Shown here in pieces: positions 49,058 to 57,497 of a stretch of 64,000 nt of DNA; positions within the stretch are counted from its first letter, which is position 1, and each line of letters begins with the position of its first letter. The notes below the pieces were generated by a model. It ran no database searches. It worked only from the letters and a program-made list of their open reading frames with translations, and was not told the DNA's origin. The position numbers were made by a program, and so were the translations under genes. The stretch spans positions 3,210,001 through 3,274,000 of the forward strand of contig NZ_CP088014.1 of NCBI RefSeq assembly GCF_021044685.1. The letters are read 5' to 3'. This DNA comes from Bradyrhizobium daqingense (GTDB lineage Bacteria; Pseudomonadota; Alphaproteobacteria; Rhizobiales; Xanthobacteraceae).

Positions 49058-50746
49058 ATGTCGAAGTTGTCGATCGTTTTCAAGCTGCTGACCGTGCTGT
49101 CGATCCTCGTGCTCTCGCTCGCCGGTGTCGGCGTGATGGCGATCGGCACGATGCAGAACATCAACGCCCACACCATTGAGATCGCGGAGAGCTGGCTGCC
49201 GAGCGTGCGGGCTCTCGGCTCGATGCGCGCTGACATCAACGAGCTGCGCGTCGCGCTGCGCCTGCACCTGATGCAGGACACCGCCGAAGGCAAGGAGGCC
49301 GCCGAGAAGCGGCTCGCAGGCCTGCGCGAGCGCATCGAGAAGACTCGCAAGGTCTACGAACCGCTGATCAACGCCGCAGAGGAGCGCTCACTCTACGAGC
49401 AATGGACCAAGGCGTGGGCCGAGTATCTGAATGGTGTGCAGGACGTCATGGCGCTGTCGCGCAAGAGCGTCGGGCGCTTCCCGACCGACGCCAACGAGAT
49501 GTTGCAGACCAAGGTGGCGAAGATGGCCCAGGCGGCCGATCCGCTGCTTCAGAGAGGCATCGAGCTCAACAACAAGGGCGCCGAACTGGAGACGAAGCAG
49601 GCGGCTGACAGCTACGCCTTGATCTTCCGCGTGCTCGTGGGCGTCATCATCGCGGCCGTCCTGATCGCGATCGGCGCGGCCTATTATCTCGTGCGCGACG
49701 TCTCTCGCGGCATTGCCTCGATCATCCGTCCGATGCAATCGCTCGGCGAAGGCGACCTATCGGCCGAGGTGCCGCATCGCGGCGAGAACACCGAGATCGG
49801 CGCGATGGCCGATGCGCTCCAGATCTTCAAGGAGGCGCTGATCGCCAAGAAGGCCGCCGACGAGGCGGCCAGGCTCGACGCCGAGGCCAAGATCGAGCGC
49901 GGCCGCCGCGTCGATGCCATCACCCGCAAGTTCGAAGCCATGATCGGCGAGGTCGTCGGCACCGTCTCTTCGGCATCGACCGAGCTCGAGGCATCCGCAT
50001 CGACGCTGACCAATACGGCGCAGCGCGGTCAGGAGCTTGCGACCGTCGTCGCAGCGGCCTCCGAGGAAGCCTCCACCAACGTCCAGGCCGTGGCCTCCGC
50101 CTCGGAGGAACTGTCCTCCTCCATCACCGAGATCAGCCGCCGCGTTCAGGACTCGGCGCGGATGGCCGCGGAAGCCGTCGAGCAGGCGGCGCGCACCAAC
50201 GAGCGCGTCAACGCCTTGTCGCAGGCGGCCTCGCGCATCGGCGACGTCGTCGAGCTCATCAACACCATCGCGGGCCAGACCAACCTGCTGGCGCTGAACG
50301 CGACCATCGAGGCGGCGCGCGCGGGCGAAGCCGGCCGCGGCTTCGCGGTCGTCGCGTCCGAGGTCAAGGCGCTGGCGGAGCAGACCGCGAAAGCGACCGG
50401 CGAGATCGGCGCGCAGGTGTCGGGCATCCAATCCGCCACCCAGGAATCGGTCAGCGCCATCCAGGAGATCGGCGGCACCATCGAGCGGCTGTCCGAAGTG
50501 TCCGCGGCGATTGCCGCCGCCGTCGAGGAGCAGGGCGCGGCGACGCAGGAGATTTCTCGCAACGTGCAGCAGGCCTCAGTCGGCACGCAGGAGGTCTCGG
50601 CGAACATCACCGACGTGCAGCGCGGTGCGATCGAGACCGGTGAGGCCTCGGTCGAAGTGCTGTCAGCGGCGAAGTCGCTCGCGACCGACAGCACCCGCCT
50701 GAAGGTCGAGGTCGCGCAGTTCCTGGAATCGGTGCGCGCGGCCTGA
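49058..50746 (+). CDS. methyl-accepting chemotaxis protein (4HB type)
   Basis: 562 aa. TM1 is about residues 8-30, then a four-helix-bundle ligand domain (about 35-185), TM2 about 187-207, HAMP 208-262, and the signalling domain with tip [18 protein letters not shown] near 407-424. Very similar in its cytoplasmic half to the receptor at 941. No CheR-binding pentapeptide at the C-terminus (FLESVRAA). Ligand unknown. Confidence 0.93.
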   Translation: MSKLSIVFKLLTVLSILVLSLAGVGVMAIGTMQNINAHTIEIAESWLPSVRALGSMRADINELRVALRLHLMQDTAEGKEAAEKRLAGLRERIEKTRKVYEPLINAAEERSLYEQWTKAWAEYLNGVQDVMALSRKSVGRFPTDANEMLQTKVAKMAQAADPLLQRGIELNNKGAELETKQAADSYALIFRVLVGVIIAAVLIAIGAAYYLVRDVSRGIASIIRPMQSLGEGDLSAEVPHRGENTEIGAMADALQIFKEALIAKKAADEAARLDAEAKIERGRRVDAITRKFEAMIGEVVGTVSSASTELEASASTLTNTAQRGQELATVVAAASEEASTNVQAVASASEELSSSITEISRRVQDSARMAAEAVEQAARTNERVNALSQAASRIGDVVELINTIAGQTNLLALNATIEAARAGEAGRGFAVVASEVKALAEQTAKATGEIGAQVSGIQSATQESVSAIQEIGGTIERLSEVSAAIAAAVEEQGAATQEISRNVQQASVGTQEVSANITDVQRGAIETGEASVEVLSAAKSLATDSTRLKVEVAQFLESVRAA

Positions 50747-50750
50747 TCCT

Positions 50751-53450
50751 TCAGCTGCTCGCCTGCGGAGCCGGCGGCGGTGCGATCTGCCGCCGGAACA
50801 GGATGCGCTGGTAGAGCCAGCCGATCGCCACCAGCACGACGCCGAGGCACATGAACGACAGCGCGCGATAGACGCCTGTCAGCGTCGACATGTCGATGAC
50901 GAAGGCCTTCAGGATCGTCAGCGCGATGACCGCGGCGGAGGCGAGCCGCGCCCGCTCCGAATTGACGAGGATGCCGACGCCGAGCAGCACCACGCCGAAG
51001 GCGAGCCAGCCGATCGAATAGGTGTATTGCTCCGCGCCCGTGGTGCCGCCGTAGAGCAGGACCGGGCCGTGATAGAAGCGTCGGATCTCCAGGGTCACAT
51101 AGCTGAGTGCGAACACCAGTGCGCCACCTGCGATCGTGTTGGCGTAGGCGACGGAGCGATGTCCCGCCACTGCATAGGACAGCAGCAGCATCAGCACGGC
51201 CGGCAGGGCATAGCCGAGCAGCAGCAGGTTGAACACGAGACCGCCGACGTCGACGCCGGAGAACAGCAACGGGTTCTCCAGGATCAGGAGGCCGAACACG
51301 CTGATGACGCCGGCGATCGCCGTGAGCGCGATTGCGCCGACATTGTGCACGAGGCTGCCGCTGCGCAGCCGCAGCCGTTCCAGCCCGATCGCCATCGCCA
51401 GCGTGGTGCAGACCTGCAGCGCGAATTCGAGCAGCGAGGGGGCCGCAGTCATGCGGCCGCCGGTGGCAAAGTGGCGGATTTCCATGAAGGCGAGCAGCGC
51501 GGTGAACAGAATGGCCGCGGCCTCGACCATGCGCAGCGGCGCGTCGTCGGCGCGGCGGCGCAGGAAGATGCTCGCACCCCAGAACGATGCGGCGGGTAGG
51601 CCGTAGCCCCAGAGCAGCCAGTTGAAGATCGGCGTGGTGCCGACGGCATCGCCGACGATACGCGGATCATAAGCGATGCGTGCGGTGACGATCGCGGCGA
51701 AGATCGCCGCGAGCCAGCGCAGGAACGGGATCGGCCGCTGCATCGAGATCCAGGCCGTGCCGAGCGACATCAGCGCGAGCGCGATGGTGAGCCAGCCCTT
51801 CTCCAGCGCGAAGGTCAGCGCCAGCGCCAGTGCGCCGAGCGTGCCGGTCGCGAACAGCGCAATGGATGTGGCAAGCCCCGGTCGATCCTCGCGGCGCGAG
51901 AGGGCTTCGGTCGCAGCACCGAAGCCGGTAGCGAGCAGCACGGCGAGGATCGCAAACGGGATCGAGCGGTCGAGATGGGCAATGCGTGCGTAGAGCGCAA
52001 CCAGGATCGCGATCGGGGTTGCGACCGCTGCCGCCGACCACACCACCGGAATGACGGCCGAGTTCGACCGGCCCTGCGCCAGGAAGCCGGCAATGCCGAA
52101 GCCGGCAGCGAAGATCGCGGCCGTCAGCAGATGCAGCGTCACGGAGCCATCGATCGCCGTCGGCCCGACACCGGCAATCGGGCCGCTCGGCAGCACCAGC
52201 ATGTCGGGATTGGCGCGCACCGCCCATTCGGCGAACACGATGAAGACGGTTGCGCCCGCCGCGCCCAGCGCACCGGTCGCGGCCGGCGCGCGCCAGGCGA
52301 CGAACAGTGTTCCGGCGACCAGCAGCGCGAAGGCGATCAGCGCCAGATCGGCATGTGCGCTCGACAGCACGATCAGCATCGCACCGAACAGATAGGCGCC
52401 GAGCGAGCTCGATGACACCGGCTCGATCTCGCCGTCCTCGATCGTCGGTCCGAACATGAAGCCGCAAACGACGAGCAGCGCGGCCAGCACGAAGCCGGCG
52501 ATCACATGGAAAGCATGCGGCGCGACCTGAAGGTGGCCGGTATCGAGGCCGGGGAAGGTCCAGAGCACGGCGAACGCGATCGTGGTCACGGCGAGCCAGC
52601 GCCATAGACGGATGCGGGCGAGGCCGAAGCTCGCGGCGGTGACGACGGCGAGATAGATATAGAGCGCCCAATAGTCCGGCTTGCCGCTGGAGACGAGGAT
52701 CGGCGTCACGAAGGCACCGACGACGCCGAGGCCCGCGAGCGCCGGGCCGTGCAGGAGTGCGGCGGCGAGTGTCCCCATGGCGACGATGCCGAGCAGCACG
52801 AAGGCCGTGGCAGGCACCAGGAAGCCGTAGAGCGCATAGGCGGCATAGATGGTGGCGAACGCCACTGCCGTTCCGGCCGCGGTGAGGATCGCGGGGATGT
52901 TGGCGATCGGCAGCGCCTCGATGGTCGAGATGCTTTCCTTGCGGCGCGTCCATTCGCCGGCGCCCAGCAGCGCCAGCGCGAACAGGCCGCCCAGGAACAC
53001 GCGCACGCCGGGGCCGAGCAGGCCGGCCTCGATCGAATAGCGCACCATGAAGAAGCCGCCGAGCGCGAGCGTAAGCCCGCCGATCCACACCACCCAGCGC
53101 GTGCCGAGCCGCTCCTCGAAGCCGGGGGCGGGCGCGGGCAGTGGCGGCGGCGGTGCGGCCTCAGGGGTCGTCTCAAGCGGCGGCTCAGCAGCGTCGGTGA
53201 TGGACGGGGCCAGCGCAAGCTCCGCGTCGGGCGCTAGCGGCGGCGGCTCTGCCTGCGTTGGTGCGGGCGTCTCTGCCTGCACCCACGCAGGCACGGGCGG
53301 CGGCTGCACCGGCCGCTGCGCGTATACCATTTCTTCGAGCGAGCTCAGCCGCCGCCGCAGCTCGGCCGCCTGGCTCGAGGCCTTGATCGCGATGAAGAAG
53401 GCGGCGATCGCGATGATCAACGCGAAGACGTCAAACGGGCCGTCGAACAT
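50751..53450 (-). CDS. DUF2339 multi-pass membrane protein
   Basis: 899 aa with about 25 hydrophobic segments. N-terminal TM (residues 3-21), a short coiled-coil region with RRRLSSLEEMV, and a Pro-rich linker (PPPVPAWVQAETPAPTQAEPPPLAP) precede the long membrane domain, whose conserved start is ERLGTRWVVWIGGLTLALGG. DUF2339 proteins have no established role. GC-rich and full length. It ends 5 bases from the convergent chemoreceptor stop. Confidence 0.88.
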   Translation of the reverse strand: MFDGPFDVFALIIAIAAFFIAIKASSQAAELRRRLSSLEEMVYAQRPVQPPPVPAWVQAETPAPTQAEPPPLAPDAELALAPSITDAAEPPLETTPEAAPPPPLPAPAPGFEERLGTRWVVWIGGLTLALGGFFMVRYSIEAGLLGPGVRVFLGGLFALALLGAGEWTRRKESISTIEALPIANIPAILTAAGTAVAFATIYAAYALYGFLVPATAFVLLGIVAMGTLAAALLHGPALAGLGVVGAFVTPILVSSGKPDYWALYIYLAVVTAASFGLARIRLWRWLAVTTIAFAVLWTFPGLDTGHLQVAPHAFHVIAGFVLAALLVVCGFMFGPTIEDGEIEPVSSSSLGAYLFGAMLIVLSSAHADLALIAFALLVAGTLFVAWRAPAATGALGAAGATVFIVFAEWAVRANPDMLVLPSGPIAGVGPTAIDGSVTLHLLTAAIFAAGFGIAGFLAQGRSNSAVIPVVWSAAAVATPIAILVALYARIAHLDRSIPFAILAVLLATGFGAATEALSRREDRPGLATSIALFATGTLGALALALTFALEKGWLTIALALMSLGTAWISMQRPIPFLRWLAAIFAAIVTARIAYDPRIVGDAVGTTPIFNWLLWGYGLPAASFWGASIFLRRRADDAPLRMVEAAAILFTALLAFMEIRHFATGGRMTAAPSLLEFALQVCTTLAMAIGLERLRLRSGSLVHNVGAIALTAIAGVISVFGLLILENPLLFSGVDVGGLVFNLLLLGYALPAVLMLLLSYAVAGHRSVAYANTIAGGALVFALSYVTLEIRRFYHGPVLLYGGTTGAEQYTYSIGWLAFGVVLLGVGILVNSERARLASAAVIALTILKAFVIDMSTLTGVYRALSFMCLGVVLVAIGWLYQRILFRRQIAPPPAPQASS

Positions 53451-53496
53451 GAAGCCTCCAGGCGACCGGCGGGCAGGGCGGCCGCGAAATCCTTGT

Positions 53497-54465
53497 CTAG
53501 CGCCGGGAGCGCACGCCCAAGCCCGGCGCGGGCCGCTCCTGAAGCACGTCGCGGCGAAAGCGATAGAGTGCTGCCGGGCGTCCGCCGGTCTGTGTCGACA
53601 TCACTCCGGTCGGTTCGACCAGGGCTTCCGTTTCGACGAGGCGGCGGAAATTCTGTTTGTGCAGGTGCCGGCCGGAGATGGCCTCCACCGTATGCTGCAA
53701 TTCGGTGAGTGTGAATTCGGCGGCCAAAAGTTCAAACACCACAGGGCGATACTTCAGTTTTGCCCGCAGCCGCGCGATCGCCGTGGCGAGAATCCGGCGG
53801 TGGTCGAACCGCATCGAGGTCCCGAGCGCGGGAAGTGCCTTGCGCGCTAATGCCGCAGGGCGGCCGTCGCGCCGTGCCTCCTCGATCAGCCCTGCCTCGT
53901 ACAGGAGCTCGTAGCGGTCGAGCACGCGCTCCTCGTCCCAGGGCGCACCATCGAGACCGAAATAGAACCGCACGCGATCCTTCCGCGGCAGCGCGCGCGT
54001 CGTCTCCGGCGTCTCCTCCTCGGCCCACCTCGTCAGCGCCGGAATGATATCGCGGGCGATGATGTCCGGCGGCTGCTCGCGCCAGTCCTCCCAGGGGAAG
54101 AAGCGGTACCATGGCTCGAAGCTGGCGCTGGTCGCTGCGAGCTCGCCACCGGAAGCACGCGTCAACGCGAGATAGCCGATCGAGACCATATGCGCGCCGG
54201 TGTCGCCGGCCTCGGCATGACGGCCGCGATCGCCGAACGTGTAGAGCTGTTCGACATAGCCGAGACGCAGGCCGGTCTGCTCCTCGACCCAGGCGCGCAG
54301 GCCGATCTCGAAGGTGCGGTGGGCGAGCGCATCGAACGGGCCGAACGGCAGGCCGGCAAGCCCGTCACCGCCGCGAGCGGTGAGGATCAGCGGCTCGTGG
54401 TCCTCGATCGCGACGATCGCGGCGGTGAGGCCGATTTCGATCGGCGTCAGCAGCGTCTCGCTCAT
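53497..54465 (-). CDS. NAD-biosynthesis transcriptional regulator (NrtR/NadQ family)
   Basis: 322 aa. Residues 10-150 form a Nudix-related domain with a broken Nudix box: the region GPFDALAHRTFEIGL then RAWVEEQTGL (about 42-65) lacks the catalytic R-E pair, suggesting ligand sensing, not hydrolysis. Residues about 240-305 form the winged helix characteristic of NrtR-like regulators, with FELLAAEFTLTELQHTVEAI and HKQNFRRLVET, ending GGRPAALYRF. Such proteins control NAD synthesis and are called NadQ in alphaproteobacteria. The operators at 45113-45209 are obvious candidate targets, about 8 kb away. Isolated gene. Confidence 0.82.
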   Translation of the reverse strand: MSETLLTPIEIGLTAAIVAIEDHEPLILTARGGDGLAGLPFGPFDALAHRTFEIGLRAWVEEQTGLRLGYVEQLYTFGDRGRHAEAGDTGAHMVSIGYLALTRASGGELAATSASFEPWYRFFPWEDWREQPPDIIARDIIPALTRWAEEETPETTRALPRKDRVRFYFGLDGAPWDEERVLDRYELLYEAGLIEEARRDGRPAALARKALPALGTSMRFDHRRILATAIARLRAKLKYRPVVFELLAAEFTLTELQHTVEAISGRHLHKQNFRRLVETEALVEPTGVMSTQTGGRPAALYRFRRDVLQERPAPGLGVRSRR

Positions 54466-54493
54466 GCGATGATCGCAAGTGGTGCCACAAACT

Positions 54494-54579
54494 CGTCATG
54501 CCCGGGCTTGTCCCGGGCATCCACGTGCTTCTGGCAGCGACGAAGGTCGTGGATGGCCGGGACTAGCCCGGCCATGACG
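54494..54579. repeat. CGTCATGCCCGGGCTTG palindromic repeat, copy 4
   Basis: CGTCATGCCCGGGCTTGTCC ... GACTAGCCCGGCCATGACG, with CATCCACG / CGTGGATG inside. Between the upstream end of the regulator gene and the phosphatase gene. Confidence 0.85.
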
Positions 54580-54628
54580 GTGCGGAGACATCCGGGCACG
54601 AACGCGCGAGCGATGTAGCCCCCTGCCG

Positions 54629-55135
54629 TCATTCGAGCTCGATCACGAAGGGGCGGCCCTCGACCATCATCGCGCCCGGGCCCATCTCGTCGAGCGCGCG
54701 CAGCATCCGGCCGTTGCGTCCCAATGCGCGATCGGCGAGGCCGACGATGCGCCGGTTCGGCGAGGCGATCGGCGAGGCCGCGCGGATCTTCCTGGCGATC
54801 TCGATTTCGTCACGGTTCGGATTGAGCGCGCACACCGCTGCAAACGCGCTCGCGGTGGAGCGGCTGATGCCGGCGTAGCAATGCACCACCAGCGGCGCTG
54901 AGCGGTCCCAGCCGCGCACGAAGTTCAGCACCTGCTCGATATGCGTCTCCGACGGCGCGACAAAGCCGTCCATCTCCTCGGTGATGTCGTCCATCGACAC
55001 CTTGAGATGGTTGGCCGGCAGCACCGACACCGGCCGCGCCACCTGCTCGACATTGGCCATCACGGTCAGCACGTGGCTGGCCTTGGTGAGGCGGACGGTT
55101 TCGGGAAGCGCGGCGAGGGAACAGACGTGGATCAT
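54629..55135 (-). CDS. tyrosine phosphatase-like protein
   Basis: 168 aa. CX5R loop HCYAGISRS: Cys86 and Arg92, flanked by VLNFVRGWDRSAPLVV, the usual cysteine-phosphatase layout. Probable general acid in the DDITEEMDG region. Substrate unknown (phosphotyrosine, phosphoinositide or other). The frame is open much further upstream through a repeat, but MIHVCSLAAL at 55135 is a natural start. Confidence 0.85.
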   Translation of the reverse strand: MIHVCSLAALPETVRLTKASHVLTVMANVEQVARPVSVLPANHLKVSMDDITEEMDGFVAPSETHIEQVLNFVRGWDRSAPLVVHCYAGISRSTASAFAAVCALNPNRDEIEIARKIRAASPIASPNRRIVGLADRALGRNGRMLRALDEMGPGAMMVEGRPFVIELE

Positions 55136-55169
55136 GGCGTACCTTTTGCCGCGGATTATAGCGAGCGAT

Positions 55170-55262
55170 CGTAGGGTGGGCAAAGCGAAGCGTGCCCACC
55201 ACTTTCGTCGCAACTGGGAAAAGTCGGTGGACGGTGCAAGAGCGCGTTTGCCCACCCTACGA
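55170..55262. repeat. GTAGGGTGGGCAAAG palindromic repeat, long copy 2
   Basis: CGTAGGGTGGGCAAAGCGAAG ... CGTTTGCCCACCCTACGAG, about 93 bases with AAGTCGGTGGACGGTGCA in the interior. Between the phosphatase and the HD-domain gene. Confidence 0.85.
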
Positions 55263-55280
55263 GGCAACGAAGGAATGATG

Positions 55281-55895
55281 CTACGCGAACACCGCGTCGA
55301 ACCGCTCCAGAAACTGCTTCTCGGCCCGCGCCGCGGTCCAGGGCGTGAGGTAGTCGCGCCGGACGCTGTCGGCGAGGCCGGGATCCTTGCCGAACAGGCG
55401 CCGCGCCTCGCTCTCGCTGAAGCCGGCAAGCTCGGTCGCTTCCAGATAGGCCGCGCCGCGATCGGCGGCCTTGATGGCCTGCGTGATTTCCTCCGGCAGC
55501 TCCGGCGGCAGGCCGAAGCGAATGTGGATGGCGCCGAGCAGGCGCTTCTCGACTGCCTTGTAATGGCCGTCGAGCACCGCCTTGAACGGCGAGATCATGT
55601 CGCCGATCACATATTCGGGTGCATCGTGCAGCAGTGCCGCAAGCCGCATGCGCTGATCGACGCCTGGCATTTCGTGCCGCATCACGGTCTCCACGAGGAG
55701 CGTGTGCTGCGCAACCGAGAAGATATGCGCGCCCGTCGTCTGCCCGTTCCAGCGCGCGACGCGCGCCAAGCCATGTGCGATGTCGGCGATCTCGATATCG
55801 AGCGGCGAGGGATCGAGCAGGTCGAGCCGCCGGCCGGACAGCATGCGCTGCCAGGCGCGGGACTGCGCATCGCGCGCGGTCTTCTTCGCCGTCAT
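55281..55895 (-). CDS. HD-domain hydrolase (YfbR/5'-deoxynucleotidase-like)
   Basis: 204 aa. HD-domain metal ligands His57 or His64 (AHIFSVAQH), His90-Asp91 (LLHDAPE) and a distal Asp in KAADRGA; the E94 after HD fits HDc proteins of the YfbR group that dephosphorylate nucleotides. The ATG (55893-55895) overlaps the tag stop (ATGA), so it is the last gene of the ygfZ-tag-HD operon. Exact nucleotide substrate is unknown. Confidence 0.86.
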   Translation of the reverse strand: MTAKKTARDAQSRAWQRMLSGRRLDLLDPSPLDIEIADIAHGLARVARWNGQTTGAHIFSVAQHTLLVETVMRHEMPGVDQRMRLAALLHDAPEYVIGDMISPFKAVLDGHYKAVEKRLLGAIHIRFGLPPELPEEITQAIKAADRGAAYLEATELAGFSESEARRLFGKDPGLADSVRRDYLTPWTAARAEKQFLERFDAVFA

Positions 55896-56518
55896 TTGGA
55901 CTTGAGACGCGGCTTGCGCTGCGTCTTGCCGCAGCTCGCGTGGCAATGGCAGTCGACAAGATGGTCGTTGACCATGCCGGTCGCCTGCATGAAGGCATAG
56001 ACGATGGTCGGGCCGACGAACTTGAAGCCGCGCGAGGACAGCTCCTTGGAGATCTGCACGGACAGCGGCGTCGAGGCCGGCACGCTCGCGGTGGTCTTGA
56101 AGTGGTTGACCTTGGGCTTTCCGTCCATGAAGTCCCACAGCAGCTTCGAGAAGCCGGGCCCCTTCTCCATGATGTCGAGATACGATTTCGCGCTCAAGAT
56201 CGTGCCGTCGATCTTGGCCTTGTTGCGCACGATGCCGGCATCGTTCATCAGCGCATGAATCTTCTTCTCGTTGTAGCGCGCGATCTTCTCCGGCTGGAAA
56301 TCGTCAAAGGCTTTGCGGAAATTGTCGCGCTTGCGCAGGATCGTGATCCAGGACAGGCCGGCCTGGAAACCGTCGAGGATCAGCTTCTCATAGAGCGCGC
56401 GGTCGTCATATTCCGGCACGCCCCATTCGGTGTCGTGATAGGCGACATAGAGCGGATCTTCGCCGGGCCAGGGGCAACGCGTCTTTCCGTCGGGATGCAG
56501 GCGAGGGGCGCGGCTCAT
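55892..56518 (-). CDS. tag: DNA-3-methyladenine glycosylase I
   Basis: 208 aa. Starts with the zinc-binding pattern CPWPGEDPLYVAYHDTEWGVPEYDDRALYEKLILDGFQAGLSW, the Tag signature, and ends with NDHLVDCHCH that completes the zinc site. It removes N3-methyladenine from alkylated DNA. It overlaps ygfZ at its start and the HD gene at its end (both ATGA), giving a tightly coupled operon. Confidence 0.96.
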   Translation of the reverse strand: MSRAPRLHPDGKTRCPWPGEDPLYVAYHDTEWGVPEYDDRALYEKLILDGFQAGLSWITILRKRDNFRKAFDDFQPEKIARYNEKKIHALMNDAGIVRNKAKIDGTILSAKSYLDIMEKGPGFSKLLWDFMDGKPKVNHFKTTASVPASTPLSVQISKELSSRGFKFVGPTIVYAFMQATGMVNDHLVDCHCHASCGKTQRKPRLKSK

Positions 56519-57396
56519 GCGATGGGTTGCTTGGTTGGAATGCGCACGCTCTCGGGTTCCGCGAGCGTCAGTTCGAGGCCGCCGGCGGTGAGCGGCTGGC
56601 CGGCGTCGAGGGCGTCCGCAACGCGGTCGATGCGCACCAGCGCGATGCCTTTGCCGCCGGCGGTCGAGCCGATGGTGCCGACTTGCTTGTCGCCGGCGAG
56701 AATGGCGGCGCCGGCCTCGGGCGCGGGACCGTCGAGCAACACTTTCACACTGCGGGTGCGCGCGGTGCCGCGATGCTGCATGCGCGAGACGACCTCCTGG
56801 CCGACATAGCAGCCTTTGTCGAAATCGACGCCGGCAAGCCGGTCCATGTTGGTCTCGTGCGGGAACGCATCGCTGTACATGAAGTCCAGCCCGCCGCGCG
56901 GAACGCCGAGCGCGATGCGGTGGGACTCGTACTCGGTGGGCTCGACGAGCTCTGCGCCGATCAGATCGGACAGCTTCTGCTTGAGATCTTCGGGGATCAG
57001 GATGCGAAAGCCGAGGCCTTCATTGCGCGGATCGGCAAAGGCAAGGTCCGGCTGCGCCGCGAGTGGGCCACCCCAGGCGGCGAGCACGCCGAGATTGTCG
57101 GACAGGTTTTCCACCGTGACCTTGGCGCGCAGCTTGTAGAATTTCAGCTTGGTCGCGAATATTTCCGCCAACGCTTTCGGGCAGTCGATCAGGAACCCGC
57201 CGCCATGGCCGGCGGGGACCTCCGTGATCAGGAAATCCACGACGATCTTGCCCTGAGGCGTCAGCAGCGCGCCAAATCGCCCCAGGCCCGGCTTGAGCCT
57301 GTCGAGGTCGGTCGTGATGAGGCCGTTGAGGAAGTTGCGCGCATCCTCGCCCGCGACCTTGACCACACCCCGGTCGGGAAGAAACGCTGATTTCAT
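56515..57396 (-). CDS. ygfZ: folate-binding Fe-S cluster repair protein YgfZ
   Basis: 293 aa of the GcvT-like fold. The family signature KGCYVGQE is at residues 194-201 and includes the conserved Cys. YgfZ assists iron-sulfur cluster repair and tRNA methylthiolation in a folate-dependent manner. The ATG at 57396 (MKSAFLPDRG) is preferred; the frame is open 15 codons upstream. First gene of an operon and divergent from the dihydroorotase gene, 101 bases away. Confidence 0.94.
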   Translation of the reverse strand: MKSAFLPDRGVVKVAGEDARNFLNGLITTDLDRLKPGLGRFGALLTPQGKIVVDFLITEVPAGHGGGFLIDCPKALAEIFATKLKFYKLRAKVTVENLSDNLGVLAAWGGPLAAQPDLAFADPRNEGLGFRILIPEDLKQKLSDLIGAELVEPTEYESHRIALGVPRGGLDFMYSDAFPHETNMDRLAGVDFDKGCYVGQEVVSRMQHRGTARTRSVKVLLDGPAPEAGAAILAGDKQVGTIGSTAGGKGIALVRIDRVADALDAGQPLTAGGLELTLAEPESVRIPTKQPIA

Positions 57397-57497
57397 GCGA
57401 AAATCTCTTGCGACATGTTGCTCCGGAACGTAAGCCCGCAAGGCAAAAACGACAAGACCTCGAGCCCTGCGCTTGGGGATGAGAGAGGCCCTTTGCC

